Positions 1-8,740 of a stretch of DNA of 64,000 nt are shown piece by piece. The stretch's first letter is position 1. The number at the start of each line of letters is the position of its first letter. Source of the DNA: Streptomyces sp. NBC_01244 (GTDB lineage Bacteria > Actinomycetota > Actinomycetes > Streptomycetales > Streptomycetaceae); NCBI RefSeq assembly GCF_035987325.1, contig NZ_CP108488.1:1302001-1366000 (forward strand), given 5' to 3'. Below the pieces are notes generated by a model. The model was given only the letters and a program-made list of their open reading frames with translations. It had not been told where the DNA came from and did not search any database. The position numbers were made by a program, and so were the translations under genes.

Positions 1-1
1 G

Positions 2-97
2 GGCCGCGACCTGTCCGTCCCGAAGGCGGAGGCGGCGGGGCCGGCAGGGTCGTCCGCGGGAAGCGGGTACGCCGCCAAGGTGTCCGATCCCGCCTGA
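2..97 (+). CDS. C-terminal tail of a gene cut by the left edge
   Basis: An open frame enters from the left edge and closes at a TGA at 95-97. About 31 residues are visible; they are rich in Ala, Gly and Ser and end in SDPA, so no domain or function can be given. The frame has the high third-position GC of a real Streptomyces gene. A non-coding stretch of about 100 bp separates it from the regulator that follows on the same strand. Confidence 0.4.
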   Translation, partial: GRDLSVPKAEAAGPAGSSAGSGYAAKVSDPA

Positions 98-173
98 GCC
101 CGCCCGCACGACGGGCCGCCCCCGTGACCGGTACGTCCGGTCGGGCGGGCGGACCCGCTCGCCACCCCGTACC

Positions 174-198
174 GGAGGCTGCCACCATGGCCCCGTGA
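174..198 (+). promoter_or_regulatory. RBS and 3-codon leader frame coupled to the regulator start
   Basis: A GGAGG at 174-178 lies 8 bases before an ATG at 187. That ATG opens only ATG-GCC-CCG-TGA, and its TGA (196-198) overlaps the GTG start (195-197) of the next gene as GTGA. The best-placed ribosome site therefore serves the mini-frame, and the regulator would start by re-initiation or from a 16-base spacing. The layout is seen; its role is inferred. Confidence 0.45.
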
Positions 199-2108
199 AC
201 GATCCCACCGCGCAGGCGACCGCGTTGCGGCAGCTCCTGGACCTGCTCGCCCAGGGCGCGCCCGTCGAGCACTTCGCGCGGCCCGGCGCGCAGGCCCGTA
301 GCGCCGGTGCCGGCTCCGCCGAGCAGGCCCTCGTGGAGGAGGCGACCCGGGTGGCTCTCGACATCCGGCGCACGCTCGACCAGCACCGCAGGCGCGAGGC
401 GGAGCTCACCGCCCTCTTCGACACGGCCGGCGACCTCGCGGCGCTGCGCGATCTCGACGCGGTGCTACGGGCCATCGTGCGGCGGGCCCGGACCCTGCTC
501 GGTACGGACTGCGCCTACCTCACGCTCAACGACCCCGTCGTGGGCGATACGTTCATGCGGGTCACCGACGGCTCCGTCTCCGCCGCCTTCCAGCAGTTGC
601 GCCTCGGCATGGGCGAGGGCCTCGGCGGGCTGGTCGCGCAGACGGCCCGGCCGTACGCCAGCGCCGACTATCGCACCGACGACCGCTTCCGGCACACCAG
701 CACCATCGACGCCGGGGTGCGCGAGGAGGGGCTGCGGGGCATCCTCGGCGTGCCGCTGCGCGTCGCCTCGCGGGTCATCGGGGTGCTCTACGCCGCCGAC
801 CGGTCGGTGCGCGCGTTCACTCCCGACGCCGTCGCGCTGCTCTCCTCCCTGGCCGACCACGCGGCCGTCGCCATCGACGGGGCGCGGCTGCTGGAGGAAA
901 CCCGTACGGCACTGGTCGAGCTGAACGCCGCCACCGAGACCGCCCGGGCCCACAGCGAAGCGGCGCGGCTGGCCACCGAGACCCACGACCGGCTCACCGA
1001 TCTGGTCCTGCGCGGCGGCGACGTCACCGATGTGGCCCGAGAGGTGGCCGCCCTGCTGCGGGGCGGGCTCGTGGTGCACGATGCCGACGGCGCCGAGCTG
1101 GCCCGGGTCGCCACGGAGCCGATCGGCGCGCCCGCCCAGGGGGTGGCGGCCTCCCGATCCGGCGGCCGGGCCGTGCCGGTCGACGGTGTCTGGGTCTGCG
1201 CGGTCCTGGCCGGGCCCGAACTCCTGGGCAGCATCGCCCTGACGGGCCGGGCCGAGCTGTCGGACAGCGACCGGCGGCTGTTCGAACGCACCGGCCTGGT
1301 CACCGCGCTCCTCCTGTTGCTGCGCCGCTCCGTGGCCCACGCCGAGGACCGGGTGCGCGGTGAACTCCTCAGCGACCTGCTGACCCCACGGAGCCCGGGG
1401 CATACCCCCGACACCGGCAGCCGGACGATCCGGGCCCGCAAGCTCGGCGTCGACCTCGCCCGCCCGCACTCCCTCCTGGTGCTGCACTGCGACGCGGCGC
1501 TGCGGCCCCGGCTCTCCGCGGAGGCGGCCCGCCGTGCCCGCGCCCTCGACGGCCTGGCCGGGCTGCACGAGGGCCACGTCGTACTGCTCGCCCCGGCCGA
1601 GCGGCCCGGGGACCTCGCGCGGTCCCTGGCGGTGGAGCTGGGGCAGGCGGTGGGCACGCCCGTCACCGTGGGCTCCGCCGGGCCGGCCGGCGACCCTGGC
1701 GGGCTGCCGGGCGTGTACGCCGAGGCCGTGCGCTGCCTGCGGGCCCTGCACGCGCTGGGCCACACCGGCCACGGGGCCGCCCTGCCGGACCTGGGCTTCG
1801 TCGGCCTGCTGCTCGGGGACCACGGTGACGTCGGCGGGTACGTCGACCGGGTACTCGGCCCCGTCATCGACTACGACGCCCAGCGGGGCACCGAGCTGGT
1901 CCGCACCCTCCAGGCCTACTACGTCCACGGGGCGAGCCTCTCCAAGGCCAAGGACGCGCTGCACATCCACGTGAACACCGTCGTGCAGCGCCTCGACCGG
2001 ATCCGCCGGCTCCTGGGCGAGGACTGGAACACCCCCGCCCGCGCCCTGGAGCTCCAACTCGCCCTGCGCCTGCATCTCCTGGCCGGCTCCGGCCCGCCGC
2101 GGTCCTGA
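195..2108 (+). CDS. GAF-domain transcriptional regulator with PucR-type C-terminal HTH
   Basis: This 637-residue cytoplasmic protein is built like CdaR/PucR regulators. A GAF sensor domain covers roughly residues 85-230 (it begins at DLDAVLRAIVRRARTLLG). A second region resembling a degenerate sensor spans about 290-400. The C-terminus, about residues 570-630, carries the PucR helix-turn-helix, seen as AKDALHIHVNTVVQRLDRI. Family knowledge says such proteins sense a small ligand through GAF and often control neighbouring catabolic or fatty-acid genes. The ligand here is unknown. GTG at 195 is chosen because the nearer ATG at 187 runs into a stop after three codons. The target may be the truncated gene to the left, but nothing in the sequence proves this. 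Confidence 0.88.
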   Translation: MNDPTAQATALRQLLDLLAQGAPVEHFARPGAQARSAGAGSAEQALVEEATRVALDIRRTLDQHRRREAELTALFDTAGDLAALRDLDAVLRAIVRRARTLLGTDCAYLTLNDPVVGDTFMRVTDGSVSAAFQQLRLGMGEGLGGLVAQTARPYASADYRTDDRFRHTSTIDAGVREEGLRGILGVPLRVASRVIGVLYAADRSVRAFTPDAVALLSSLADHAAVAIDGARLLEETRTALVELNAATETARAHSEAARLATETHDRLTDLVLRGGDVTDVAREVAALLRGGLVVHDADGAELARVATEPIGAPAQGVAASRSGGRAVPVDGVWVCAVLAGPELLGSIALTGRAELSDSDRRLFERTGLVTALLLLLRRSVAHAEDRVRGELLSDLLTPRSPGHTPDTGSRTIRARKLGVDLARPHSLLVLHCDAALRPRLSAEAARRARALDGLAGLHEGHVVLLAPAERPGDLARSLAVELGQAVGTPVTVGSAGPAGDPGGLPGVYAEAVRCLRALHALGHTGHGAALPDLGFVGLLLGDHGDVGGYVDRVLGPVIDYDAQRGTELVRTLQAYYVHGASLSKAKDALHIHVNTVVQRLDRIRRLLGEDWNTPARALELQLALRLHLLAGSGPPRS

Positions 2109-2163
2109 TCCGTGGGACACGCCCCGCACTCCGGCCGCAGTGCACGGTGGCCCTTGAGGCAGA

Positions 2164-2676
2164 GTGGGGAGCATGACTCCGTACAAGATGATGTCGTTCC
2201 ACCTCGAGACCGAGCGGCTGATACTGCGGCCGTGGGCCGAGTCGGACGCCGCCGCGTTCTGCGACCTGCTCGCCGAACGCGGCAAGGGAACCCACGAGGT
2301 TGAGGACATCCGAACGTCCATAGCGGAACTGCTCGCGGCGACGGCGCAGACGGGGATCGCCCTGTTGCCCATCCAGCGCCGTGACGAAGGCGATTTCATC
2401 GGCTACTGCGGGCTGATCATCGGCCGCTCCACCCTGGAGGAGCCGGAGATCGCGTACGAGCTGTTCCAGAGCGCACACGGGCGCGGCTACGCCACGGAGG
2501 CGGCCGGGGCGGTGGTCGATGCCGCCATCGCGACCGGGCGAAAGCGGCTCTGGTCGACCGTCGGCCCGTGGAACACACCCTCGCTCCGTGTCCTCGAGAA
2601 GATCGGCTTCGAGCGGCATCGCGTTGCCACGGACGACCGTGGTGAGCATGTATGGCTCACACGCGAGTTGCCGTGA
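2164..2676 (+). CDS. GNAT family N-acetyltransferase (RimJ/RimL-like)
   Basis: A 170-residue single-domain acetyltransferase. The N-terminus has the typical TERLILRPW opening, and the acetyl-CoA-binding region reads HGRGYATEAAGAVVDAA, followed by the ENxxSxRVLEKIGF-type helix seen as NTPSLRVLEKIGFERH. Such proteins transfer acetyl from acetyl-CoA to an amino group; the closest well-known relatives modify ribosomal protein N-termini or small amines, so the substrate here stays open. GTG 2164 has GAGG four bases upstream, while ATG 2173 in the same frame is an equally plausible start. It lies downstream of the GAF regulator and faces the response regulator across an inverted repeat. Confidence 0.85.
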   Translation: MGSMTPYKMMSFHLETERLILRPWAESDAAAFCDLLAERGKGTHEVEDIRTSIAELLAATAQTGIALLPIQRRDEGDFIGYCGLIIGRSTLEEPEIAYELFQSAHGRGYATEAAGAVVDAAIATGRKRLWSTVGPWNTPSLRVLEKIGFERHRVATDDRGEHVWLTRELP

Positions 2677-2714
2677 CACGAGGCCGGCCGGAGGAGTCCG
2701 CGCGGAACATCTCC

Positions 2715-2774
2715 AGGGCCGGTCGGCAAACTCCCGTCGTCGCCCGAAGACGGGAGTTTGACGACAGACCCTAG
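2715..2774. repeat. Short MITE-like inverted repeat, also a likely bidirectional terminator
   Basis: Arms of 24 bases at 2715-2738 and 2749-2772 pair with three mismatches around a 10-base loop. The outer sequence ends in CTAG. The same end sequence (AGGGCCTGTCGTCAAACTCC and variants) borders the longer element at 54958-55081, so this is a shortened relative. The right arm supplies the stop codon of the response regulator (complement of CTA at 2771-2773). It sits between convergent genes, so it probably also ends both transcripts. Confidence 0.75.
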
Positions 2775-3487
2775 GCCGTTCCAGGGGTGACCAGGCCCGT
2801 CTCGTAGGCGAGTACGACCGCCTGGGCGCGGTCGCGCAGGCTCAGCTTGGCGAAGATCCGGGCCACATGGGTCTTCACGGTGGCCTCGCTGAGGGTGAAC
2901 TCCCGGGCCAGTTCGGCATTGGAGAGGCCATGGCCCATGAGGGTCAGCACCTCCCGCTCGCGCGGGGTGAGGGCGTCCAGGTCGGGGTGGGATGCCGGGG
3001 CCCCGCCGCCGCCGCGCGCGGCCGATGTCGAGGCGCAGCGCTCCACCAGTCGGCGGGTGATCGACGGGGAGAGCAGCGCGTCGCCGGTGTCGACGATCCG
3101 TACGGCGTTGGCGAGGTACTCGGGGGTGACGTCCTTGAGCAGGAACCCGCTGGCTCCGGCGGCGAGTGCGGCATAGACGTACTGGTCGAGGTCGAAGGTG
3201 GTCAGCATGATCACCCGGCATTCCGGGGCTTCGGCGAGGATCTGCCGGGCGGCCTCCAGTCCGTCCAGCCGGGGCATGCGTATGTCGAGCAGGACGACGT
3301 CGGGGCGCAGACGGCGCACCTCCGATACGGCCTCCACCCCGTCGGCGGCCACCCCCACCACGTCGATCCCCCGTGCGGTGAGGATCATGCGGAATCCGGT
3401 GCGGACGAGTTCCTGGTCGTCGGCGATGACCACCCGGGGCGAGGCCGTCCTCGGGTCCGGCCCGGCGGCCGGGGCGTGCGTGGTCAC
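2771..3487 (-). CDS. NarL/LuxR-family response regulator
   Basis: A 238-residue two-domain regulator. The receiver domain shows the acidic pair D23/D24, phospho-acceptor D68 in VVLLDIRMP, T96 and K118 in FLLKD. The output domain, about residues 170-235, is a LuxR helix-turn-helix (LTPREREVLTLMGHGLSN, then a TVKTHVARI recognition helix). It starts with GTG and overlaps the kinase stop as GTGA, so the two are translationally coupled. As with other pairs of this class, it should be phosphorylated by the kinase next to it and probably controls the divergent ABC exporter. Its own stop codon lies inside the MITE-like repeat. Confidence 0.93.
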   Translation of the reverse strand: MTTHAPAAGPDPRTASPRVVIADDQELVRTGFRMILTARGIDVVGVAADGVEAVSEVRRLRPDVVLLDIRMPRLDGLEAARQILAEAPECRVIMLTTFDLDQYVYAALAAGASGFLLKDVTPEYLANAVRIVDTGDALLSPSITRRLVERCASTSAARGGGGAPASHPDLDALTPREREVLTLMGHGLSNAELAREFTLSEATVKTHVARIFAKLSLRDRAQAVVLAYETGLVTPGTA

Positions 3488-4407
3488 GGCCGCTCCAGCG
3501 GGAGACGGGCCCGGACCCGGTACCCGCCACCGAGGCGGCGGCGTGCGTCGAAGTCCCCTCCGTACACGGCGACCCGCTCCCGCAGGCCGACCAGCCCGTG
3601 CCCCGCGCCGTCCGCTTTCGGGCGCGACACGGCGGACGCGGTGGAGGCGGCGGACGCGGCGGACGCGGCCGGGGCGGGCATCCCCGTCGGCGCGGGTATC
3701 CGTTCTCCGGACAGCACGCTCGGTCCGCTGTTGAGCACCTCTACCCTCAGCGCCTGGTCCGCGTATCTCACCGTCACCTCGGCCTTCACCCCGTCCCCGT
3801 GTTTGAGTGCGTTGGTCAGCGCCTCCTGGATGATCCGGTAGGCGGTGACGTCGATCCCGGCCGGCAGAGGCCGCGGTTCGCCGGATATCCGGACCTCCAC
3901 CGGCAGCCCGGCGAAGGCTATCCGGTCGATGAGCGGACTGAGCCGGCTCAGACTCGGCTGCGGCGCCAACTCCGCCGCAGGATGACGCCTTTCGGCGGTC
4001 CCCTCCCCGTACGGTTCGTCATTCCCGTCCTGGGCGGGCGCCAGCAGGCCCAGCAGGTGTCGCAGTTCGGTCATGGTCGTACGCCCGGCCTTCTCCACGG
4101 CGGCCATCGCGGCCGCCGCCTCCACCGGCATCGTCGCCAACACCTCCCGGGCGGCGCCGGCTTGGACGATCATCAGGCTGACGTTGTGGCTGACTATGTC
4201 GTGGAGCTCCGCCGCTATCCGGGCCCGCTCCGCGTCGACCGCCGTGCGGGCCGCGGCCTCCCTCTCCCGCTCCAGCAGCCAGCCGCGCTCCTCGATCGCC
4301 GCCCGGTGCGCCGCGCGGGCCCGCAGGAGCGCCACGGTCAGCCCGAACCCGGCCGACACCGCACCCACCGTGGCCACCACGGCGGCGACCACCCATCCCG
4401 TCGTCAC
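3484..4407 (-). CDS. Sensor histidine kinase (HisKA_3 / DesK type)
   Basis: About 307 residues. One N-terminal membrane helix (about residues 4-30) is followed by a short Arg-rich linker and no obvious periplasmic sensor, so it resembles intramembrane-sensing kinases. The dimerisation helix has ERARIAAELHDIVSHNVS with the phospho-accepting H69. The ATPase domain has a degenerate N box near ALTNALKHG and GHGLVGLRERV. A flexible Ala/Ser/Thr stretch is inserted before the last ATPase motif. I chose GTG at 4407 because GGAGGGGGAG lies just upstream; an in-frame ATG at 4437 is possible. The neighbouring exporter suggests it senses a membrane-active compound or envelope stress, which is inference. 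Confidence 0.9.
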   Translation of the reverse strand: MTTGWVVAAVVATVGAVSAGFGLTVALLRARAAHRAAIEERGWLLEREREAAARTAVDAERARIAAELHDIVSHNVSLMIVQAGAAREVLATMPVEAAAAMAAVEKAGRTTMTELRHLLGLLAPAQDGNDEPYGEGTAERRHPAAELAPQPSLSRLSPLIDRIAFAGLPVEVRISGEPRPLPAGIDVTAYRIIQEALTNALKHGDGVKAEVTVRYADQALRVEVLNSGPSVLSGERIPAPTGMPAPAASAASAASTASAVSRPKADGAGHGLVGLRERVAVYGGDFDARRRLGGGYRVRARLPLERP

Positions 4408-4593
4408 AGCAACTCCCCCTCCCCCGCCCGTGATCATCGTTCCAGGATTCTTCCACCCGACCTTCGCAGGCACCCCGTGTAGTCCACATCCCTCTCCCGG
4501 TTCCGTCCCGCGTACATCCCCAGGATGACCCCGCCTGCCGTTTACATCCGGGGGGTGACGCAGCCCTCCCGCCCCGCCTTCTAGGTTCGTGCC
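4408..4593. promoter_or_regulatory. Divergent promoter region between kinase and ABC exporter
   Basis: These 186 bases separate two operons read in opposite directions, so both promoters must lie here. I see no strong palindrome or consensus -35/-10 pair. This is the likeliest place for the response regulator to bind. Confidence 0.4.
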
Positions 4594-5379
4594 ATGACAC
4601 CTCATCACGACAGCGCCGGCCAGGTCGTCGTCCGACTGGACCGCGTATCGAAGGAGTACGGCGACACCCTGGCGCTCGACGCCCTGTCCCTGGAGATCCG
4701 CCGGGGCGAGGCCGTCGCAGTGATGGGCCCTTCCGGCTGCGGGAAGTCCACGCTGCTCAACATGGTGGCCGGCCTGGACCGGCCGACCGCCGGCGCGATC
4801 AGCGTGCACGGCCAGGACCTCGGCAGCCTGACGGAGACCGGCCTCGCCCTCTACCGCCGCCGCGACGTCGGCATGATCTTCCAGTTCTTCAACCTCATCG
4901 ACGACCTGCCGGCGCTCGACAACGTCGCGCTGGCCGCCCAGCTCACCGGCACCTCCGCACGCCAGGCCCGCCGCCGCGCCCTGGAGCTCCTCGACGAGCT
5001 CGGGGTCGCCGACCGCCGCAACAACTACCCGACGACGCTCAGCGGCGGCGAACGCCAACGCGTCGGTGTGGCCCGCGCCCTGATGAACCGTCCGGCTCTG
5101 CTCCTGGCCGACGAACCGACCGGCGCCCTCGACAGCCGCTCCGGCGAGCAGGTGATGGACCTGCTGATCGACCTCAACCAGATAGGCCAGACCCTCCTCA
5201 TCGTCACCCACGACCCGCACCTGGCGACCCGCTGCGCCGGCCGCCTCGTCGAAATGGCCGACGGCCGCGTCGCCCGCGAACGCGCCCTGGACGCCGAGAA
5301 ACCGGACAGCGGGAAGCTGGACGGCCAGACGCTGGACGGCGAGACGCTGGACGGCGAATCCCTGGAGCGTTCCGCGTGA
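4594..5379 (+). CDS. ABC transporter ATP-binding protein (MacB/LolD class)
   Basis: A 261-residue ATPase with Walker A GPSGCGKST (K51), Q-loop MIFQFFN, signature LSGGERQRVGVARAL and Walker B LLLADEPTGALD. It belongs to the class that energises FtsX-type permeases, and the permease gene follows with a GTGA overlap. The last 30 residues are a small in-frame repeat of LDGxTLDGE units with no counterpart in the family core. Neighbouring two-component genes are read divergently, a layout known for peptide-antibiotic sensing and detoxification modules. Confidence 0.94.
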   Translation: MTPHHDSAGQVVVRLDRVSKEYGDTLALDALSLEIRRGEAVAVMGPSGCGKSTLLNMVAGLDRPTAGAISVHGQDLGSLTETGLALYRRRDVGMIFQFFNLIDDLPALDNVALAAQLTGTSARQARRRALELLDELGVADRRNNYPTTLSGGERQRVGVARALMNRPALLLADEPTGALDSRSGEQVMDLLIDLNQIGQTLLIVTHDPHLATRCAGRLVEMADGRVARERALDAEKPDSGKLDGQTLDGETLDGESLERSA

Positions 5380-7685
5380 GCGCCGTGTGGCGGGCCTCCC
5401 GCGCCGCCGTGAAGCGCCGCAGGGTCCAGACGTTCGTCATCGGCCTCGTCGTCCTCTGCTCCACCACGACCGTCCTGCTCGCGCTCGGCCTGCTCTCCGC
5501 CGCCTCGGGCCCCTTCGACAAGGCGTACTCCGCCCAGCGCGGCGCGCACACCGTGGCCACGTACGACCCGGGGAAGGTCTCCGACGCCCAGCTCGCGCGG
5601 ACGGCGGACCGCCCCGGTGTGGAGGCCGCCGCGGGGCCGTTTCACCAGGCCGTCGTCGACGTCCCCGGGGACTGGCTCTGGATGCCGGCCGGACCCCTCA
5701 CCGTGGTGGGCCGTGCCGATCCGGCCGGGCCGGTGGACCGCATCGAAGTCCTGATGGGGCACTGGCCGCAGGCACCCGGTGAGATCGTCGTCAACTGGGC
5801 CATCGACGGGACTCCGTACGCCGATCTCCTCGGTACGAAACTGGAGGTACCCGGGCGCCCGACGCTCACCGTCGTCGGTTTCGCGACGAGCATGAGCAAG
5901 TCGGCCGGCGCCTGGGTGACACCCGAGCAGGCCTCGGCCCTCCGCCCCACGTCCGCGCAGATGCTGTACCGCTTCACCGACCCGTCCACCGGCGCGCACC
6001 TGCGCGACTCGCTCGCCCGGGCCACGGACGGACTTCCCGCGGGCGCGCTGACGGCCGCGCAGACCTACCTCACCCTCAAGAAGGCCTTCTCCGCCCGGGC
6101 GGACGCCTATCTGCCCTTCATCGCCCTCTTCGGCGTCCTCGGCCTGCTCGTCTCCGCCCTGATCGTCGCGAACGTGGTCAGCGGCGCCGTCGTTTCCGGC
6201 AACCGGCACATCGGCGTCCTCAAGGCCATCGGCTTCACTCCGAACCAGGTCGTCGCCGTCTATCTGACGATGGTCTCGGTCCCCGCCGTGGCCGGTTGCG
6301 TTCTGGGCACCCTGCTCGGCAACGCGCTGGCCGCGCCCATCCTGCAGATCGCGTTCTCCGGCATCGAGACGGGGACCGCGGGCGTGAGCACCGTCTCGCC
6401 CTGGCTCAGCGTCGCGTGCCTGGCCGGGATGCCGGCCCTGGTCCTGCTGACCGCGCTCGTACCGGCCCTGCGCGCGCACCGGCTGCCGGCCGCGCGGGCG
6501 ATCAGCGCGGGCGGTGCGCCGCGCACCGGGCGCGGGCTGCGCGTCCAGCGCCTGCTCGCCTCCTCGCGACTGCCGCGCTCCGTCAGCCTCGGCCTCGGCC
6601 ACCCGTTCGCCCGCCCCGGACGCGCCTTCATGACCACGGCCGCCATCGTCCTCGGTGTCACCACGGTGACCCTGGCGACGGGCCTGACCAGCACGATGGT
6701 CTCGTACGCGCAGACCGGTCGCGGCCCCGGCGGAACGGTGGTCTACGTCCTGGTCGGCGGCCACGGCAACAACCACCACGAGCCGCTGCTGAGCGACCCC
6801 CAGATCGAGGAGCGGCTGCGGTCCCTCGGTGCGCAGGAGGTACAGGCCCGCGCGCTGACCCAGGTCGGGCTGGTCGGGTACACACAGCCCGCCTTCGGGA
6901 ACTTCTACCGGGGGAGCTCGTCCCCGGCCGAGGCCTTCGTGGAAGGCCGGCCGCCCAGCGGACCCGGCGAGATCGCGGCGGGCCCCGCCTTCCTCACCGA
7001 ACGCGGACTGGCGGTCGGCGACCGGGTCACCCTGGAGGCCAACGGGAGGCGGGCGGCCGCGACCGTCGTCGGCCAGCTGATCGACAGCGACGCCCGCGCC
7101 CTCGAATCCACCTGGGAGACGCTCGGCCAACTCGCCCCGGACAGCAGCCCGGTCGAGTACACCGTCCGGCTGGCCCCGGGGGCGGACGCCCGCGCGTACG
7201 CGGACGCCGTCGACTCGGCCGACCCCGGACTGCACGCCGAGGTGGTGAATTCCGCGAAGGTCAACGCCGCCACCACCACGGTCATCGGCTTCTCCTCGGT
7301 GTTCTCGGTCATGCTGACCCTCGTCGCCTCGCTCGGGGTCTTCAACACCGTCCTGCTGAACACCCGCGACCGCCGCCGCGACCTGGGCATGCTCAAGTCG
7401 ATCGGCATGACCCCGCGTCAGGTGGTGGCGATGACGGTGACCTCGGTGACCGGACTCGGCCTGGTAGGCGGGCTGCTCGGGATCCCCCTCGGGATCGTCG
7501 CGCACCGGCTCGTCGTGGACAACGTGGGCATCGTCGCCTTCCCCGAGTCGATGAAGGACGTCTGGCACGCGCCGCAGCTCGCCGGAATGCTGTGCGCGGG
7601 CATCGCGATCGCCGTCCTGGGCGCGCTGATCCCGGCCCGCTCGGCGGCCCGGACGACCATCGCCGCGGCCCTGCACACCGAGTAG
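5376..7685 (+). CDS. FtsX-like ABC transporter permease
   Basis: A 769-residue membrane protein. One helix lies near the N-terminus (about residues 18-40) and is followed by a large extracytoplasmic domain. Two FtsX blocks of three helices each then sit at about residues 245-365 and 640-765. The second block shows SIGMTPRQVVAMTVTSVTGLG, typical of the cytoplasmic coupling loop. Proteins of this type couple ATP hydrolysis to mechanical change in a periplasm-facing domain and export or extract lipids or peptides. It is translationally coupled to the ATPase by GTGA. The substrate is unknown. Confidence 0.92.
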   Translation: MSAVWRASRAAVKRRRVQTFVIGLVVLCSTTTVLLALGLLSAASGPFDKAYSAQRGAHTVATYDPGKVSDAQLARTADRPGVEAAAGPFHQAVVDVPGDWLWMPAGPLTVVGRADPAGPVDRIEVLMGHWPQAPGEIVVNWAIDGTPYADLLGTKLEVPGRPTLTVVGFATSMSKSAGAWVTPEQASALRPTSAQMLYRFTDPSTGAHLRDSLARATDGLPAGALTAAQTYLTLKKAFSARADAYLPFIALFGVLGLLVSALIVANVVSGAVVSGNRHIGVLKAIGFTPNQVVAVYLTMVSVPAVAGCVLGTLLGNALAAPILQIAFSGIETGTAGVSTVSPWLSVACLAGMPALVLLTALVPALRAHRLPAARAISAGGAPRTGRGLRVQRLLASSRLPRSVSLGLGHPFARPGRAFMTTAAIVLGVTTVTLATGLTSTMVSYAQTGRGPGGTVVYVLVGGHGNNHHEPLLSDPQIEERLRSLGAQEVQARALTQVGLVGYTQPAFGNFYRGSSSPAEAFVEGRPPSGPGEIAAGPAFLTERGLAVGDRVTLEANGRRAAATVVGQLIDSDARALESTWETLGQLAPDSSPVEYTVRLAPGADARAYADAVDSADPGLHAEVVNSAKVNAATTTVIGFSSVFSVMLTLVASLGVFNTVLLNTRDRRRDLGMLKSIGMTPRQVVAMTVTSVTGLGLVGGLLGIPLGIVAHRLVVDNVGIVAFPESMKDVWHAPQLAGMLCAGIAIAVLGALIPARSAARTTIAAALHTE

Positions 7686-7749
7686 TCCCCCGAAGTACCC
7701 GTAGCAGGCCCGTAGTACCCGTATTACCCGCGGCTCAGCCCAGCGGGTC

Positions 7750-8556
7750 CTACGGGGCCTCGGCCAGCTCCCCGGCAGCCGGTGCGTCCTGGGACGAAGC
7801 CTCCACGATGCGCCCGTCGCGCAGTTCCACCACCCGGTCCGCCAGTTCCATCAGCGCCGGGTCGTGCGTGGCGACCAGCGCCGTGACCCCCTCGCTGCGC
7901 ACCACCGCTCGCAGCAGCCGCATGATCTGCCGGCCGGTGTCGGAGTCGAGCTGGCCCGTCGGCTCGTCGGCGATGATCAGATCGGGCTCGTTCGCGAGGG
8001 CCCGCGCGACGGCGACCCGCTGCTGCTGGCCGCCGGAGAGTTCGCCGGGGCGCTGCTCGGTGTGTTCGGAGAGGCCGACGAGGGCGAGCAGGGTGCGGGC
8101 CCGTTCCTCGCGCTGCTTCGCCGGTATCTTGCGCAACCGCATCGGGACCCCGACGTTCTCGGCGGCGGTCAGGGCCGGTATCAGGCCGAAGGACTGGAAC
8201 ACGAAGCCGATCCGGTCGCGGCGCAGCGCGAGGCGGCCGTCCTCGTCGAGGCCGGCCAGATCGGTGCCGTCGAGGGCGACGCTGCCGCCGGTCGGGGTGT
8301 CGAGGCCGCCGACCAGGTTGAGCAGGGTGGTCTTGCCGGAACCGGACCTCCCCTTGAGCGCGGTGAGTTCGCCGCGGCGGACCTCGAAGGACACTCCGCG
8401 CAGGGCGTGCACCGCCTGCTGACCCGTCCCGAAACTGCGCCGCACGTCGTGCACCACCACCATCGGCGCCGCCCCGGCGTCCTGCCCCGGTGCGTGTCCC
8501 GGTGCGTGTCCCGGTTCCTGTCCCGGTTCCTGTCGCCGTTCCTGGTCCTGCGTCAT
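7750..8556 (-). CDS. ABC transporter ATP-binding protein
   Basis: A 268-residue ATPase of the same class as its neighbours: Walker A GRSGSGKTT, signature LSGGQQQRVAVARAL, Walker B LIIADEPTGQLD. The first 30 residues are a low-complexity stretch (GQEP and GHAP units) made by a 12-base tandem repeat at about 8463-8540. It is read away from the permease that starts at 8741, with 184 bp between them, and converges on the first exporter. It may serve the two large permeases to its right, which otherwise share only one ATPase at their operon end. Confidence 0.92.
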   Translation of the reverse strand: MTQDQERRQEPGQEPGHAPGHAPGQDAGAAPMVVVHDVRRSFGTGQQAVHALRGVSFEVRRGELTALKGRSGSGKTTLLNLVGGLDTPTGGSVALDGTDLAGLDEDGRLALRRDRIGFVFQSFGLIPALTAAENVGVPMRLRKIPAKQREERARTLLALVGLSEHTEQRPGELSGGQQQRVAVARALANEPDLIIADEPTGQLDSDTGRQIMRLLRAVVRSEGVTALVATHDPALMELADRVVELRDGRIVEASSQDAPAAGELAEAP

Positions 8557-8740
8557 GCTGCGGCTCCCCCTCCAAGCGGATGAGCGGATGAAGGCCGAGA
8601 ACGGCCTTCTTGCGGTCCCGCCCCGACGATTTGTTCATCCGTTGCACCACTCACGCAAGTCCCTTCCGCTATCTGTTCGAATCTGGCAGCATCGTCCGGT
8701 ATCCGGGGTCACCAGTCCGGTGCGGGGGAGGAACAGGCAC

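Noticed and set aside
465..2399. Long open frame antisense to the GAF/PucR regulator and the acetyltransferase
   Set aside because: High GC makes long antisense frames common. It mirrors two clear genes and its product has no domain pattern.
5025..7676. 883-codon open frame opposite the first ABC exporter
   Set aside because: It is a shadow of the ATPase and permease genes; the product is low-complexity.
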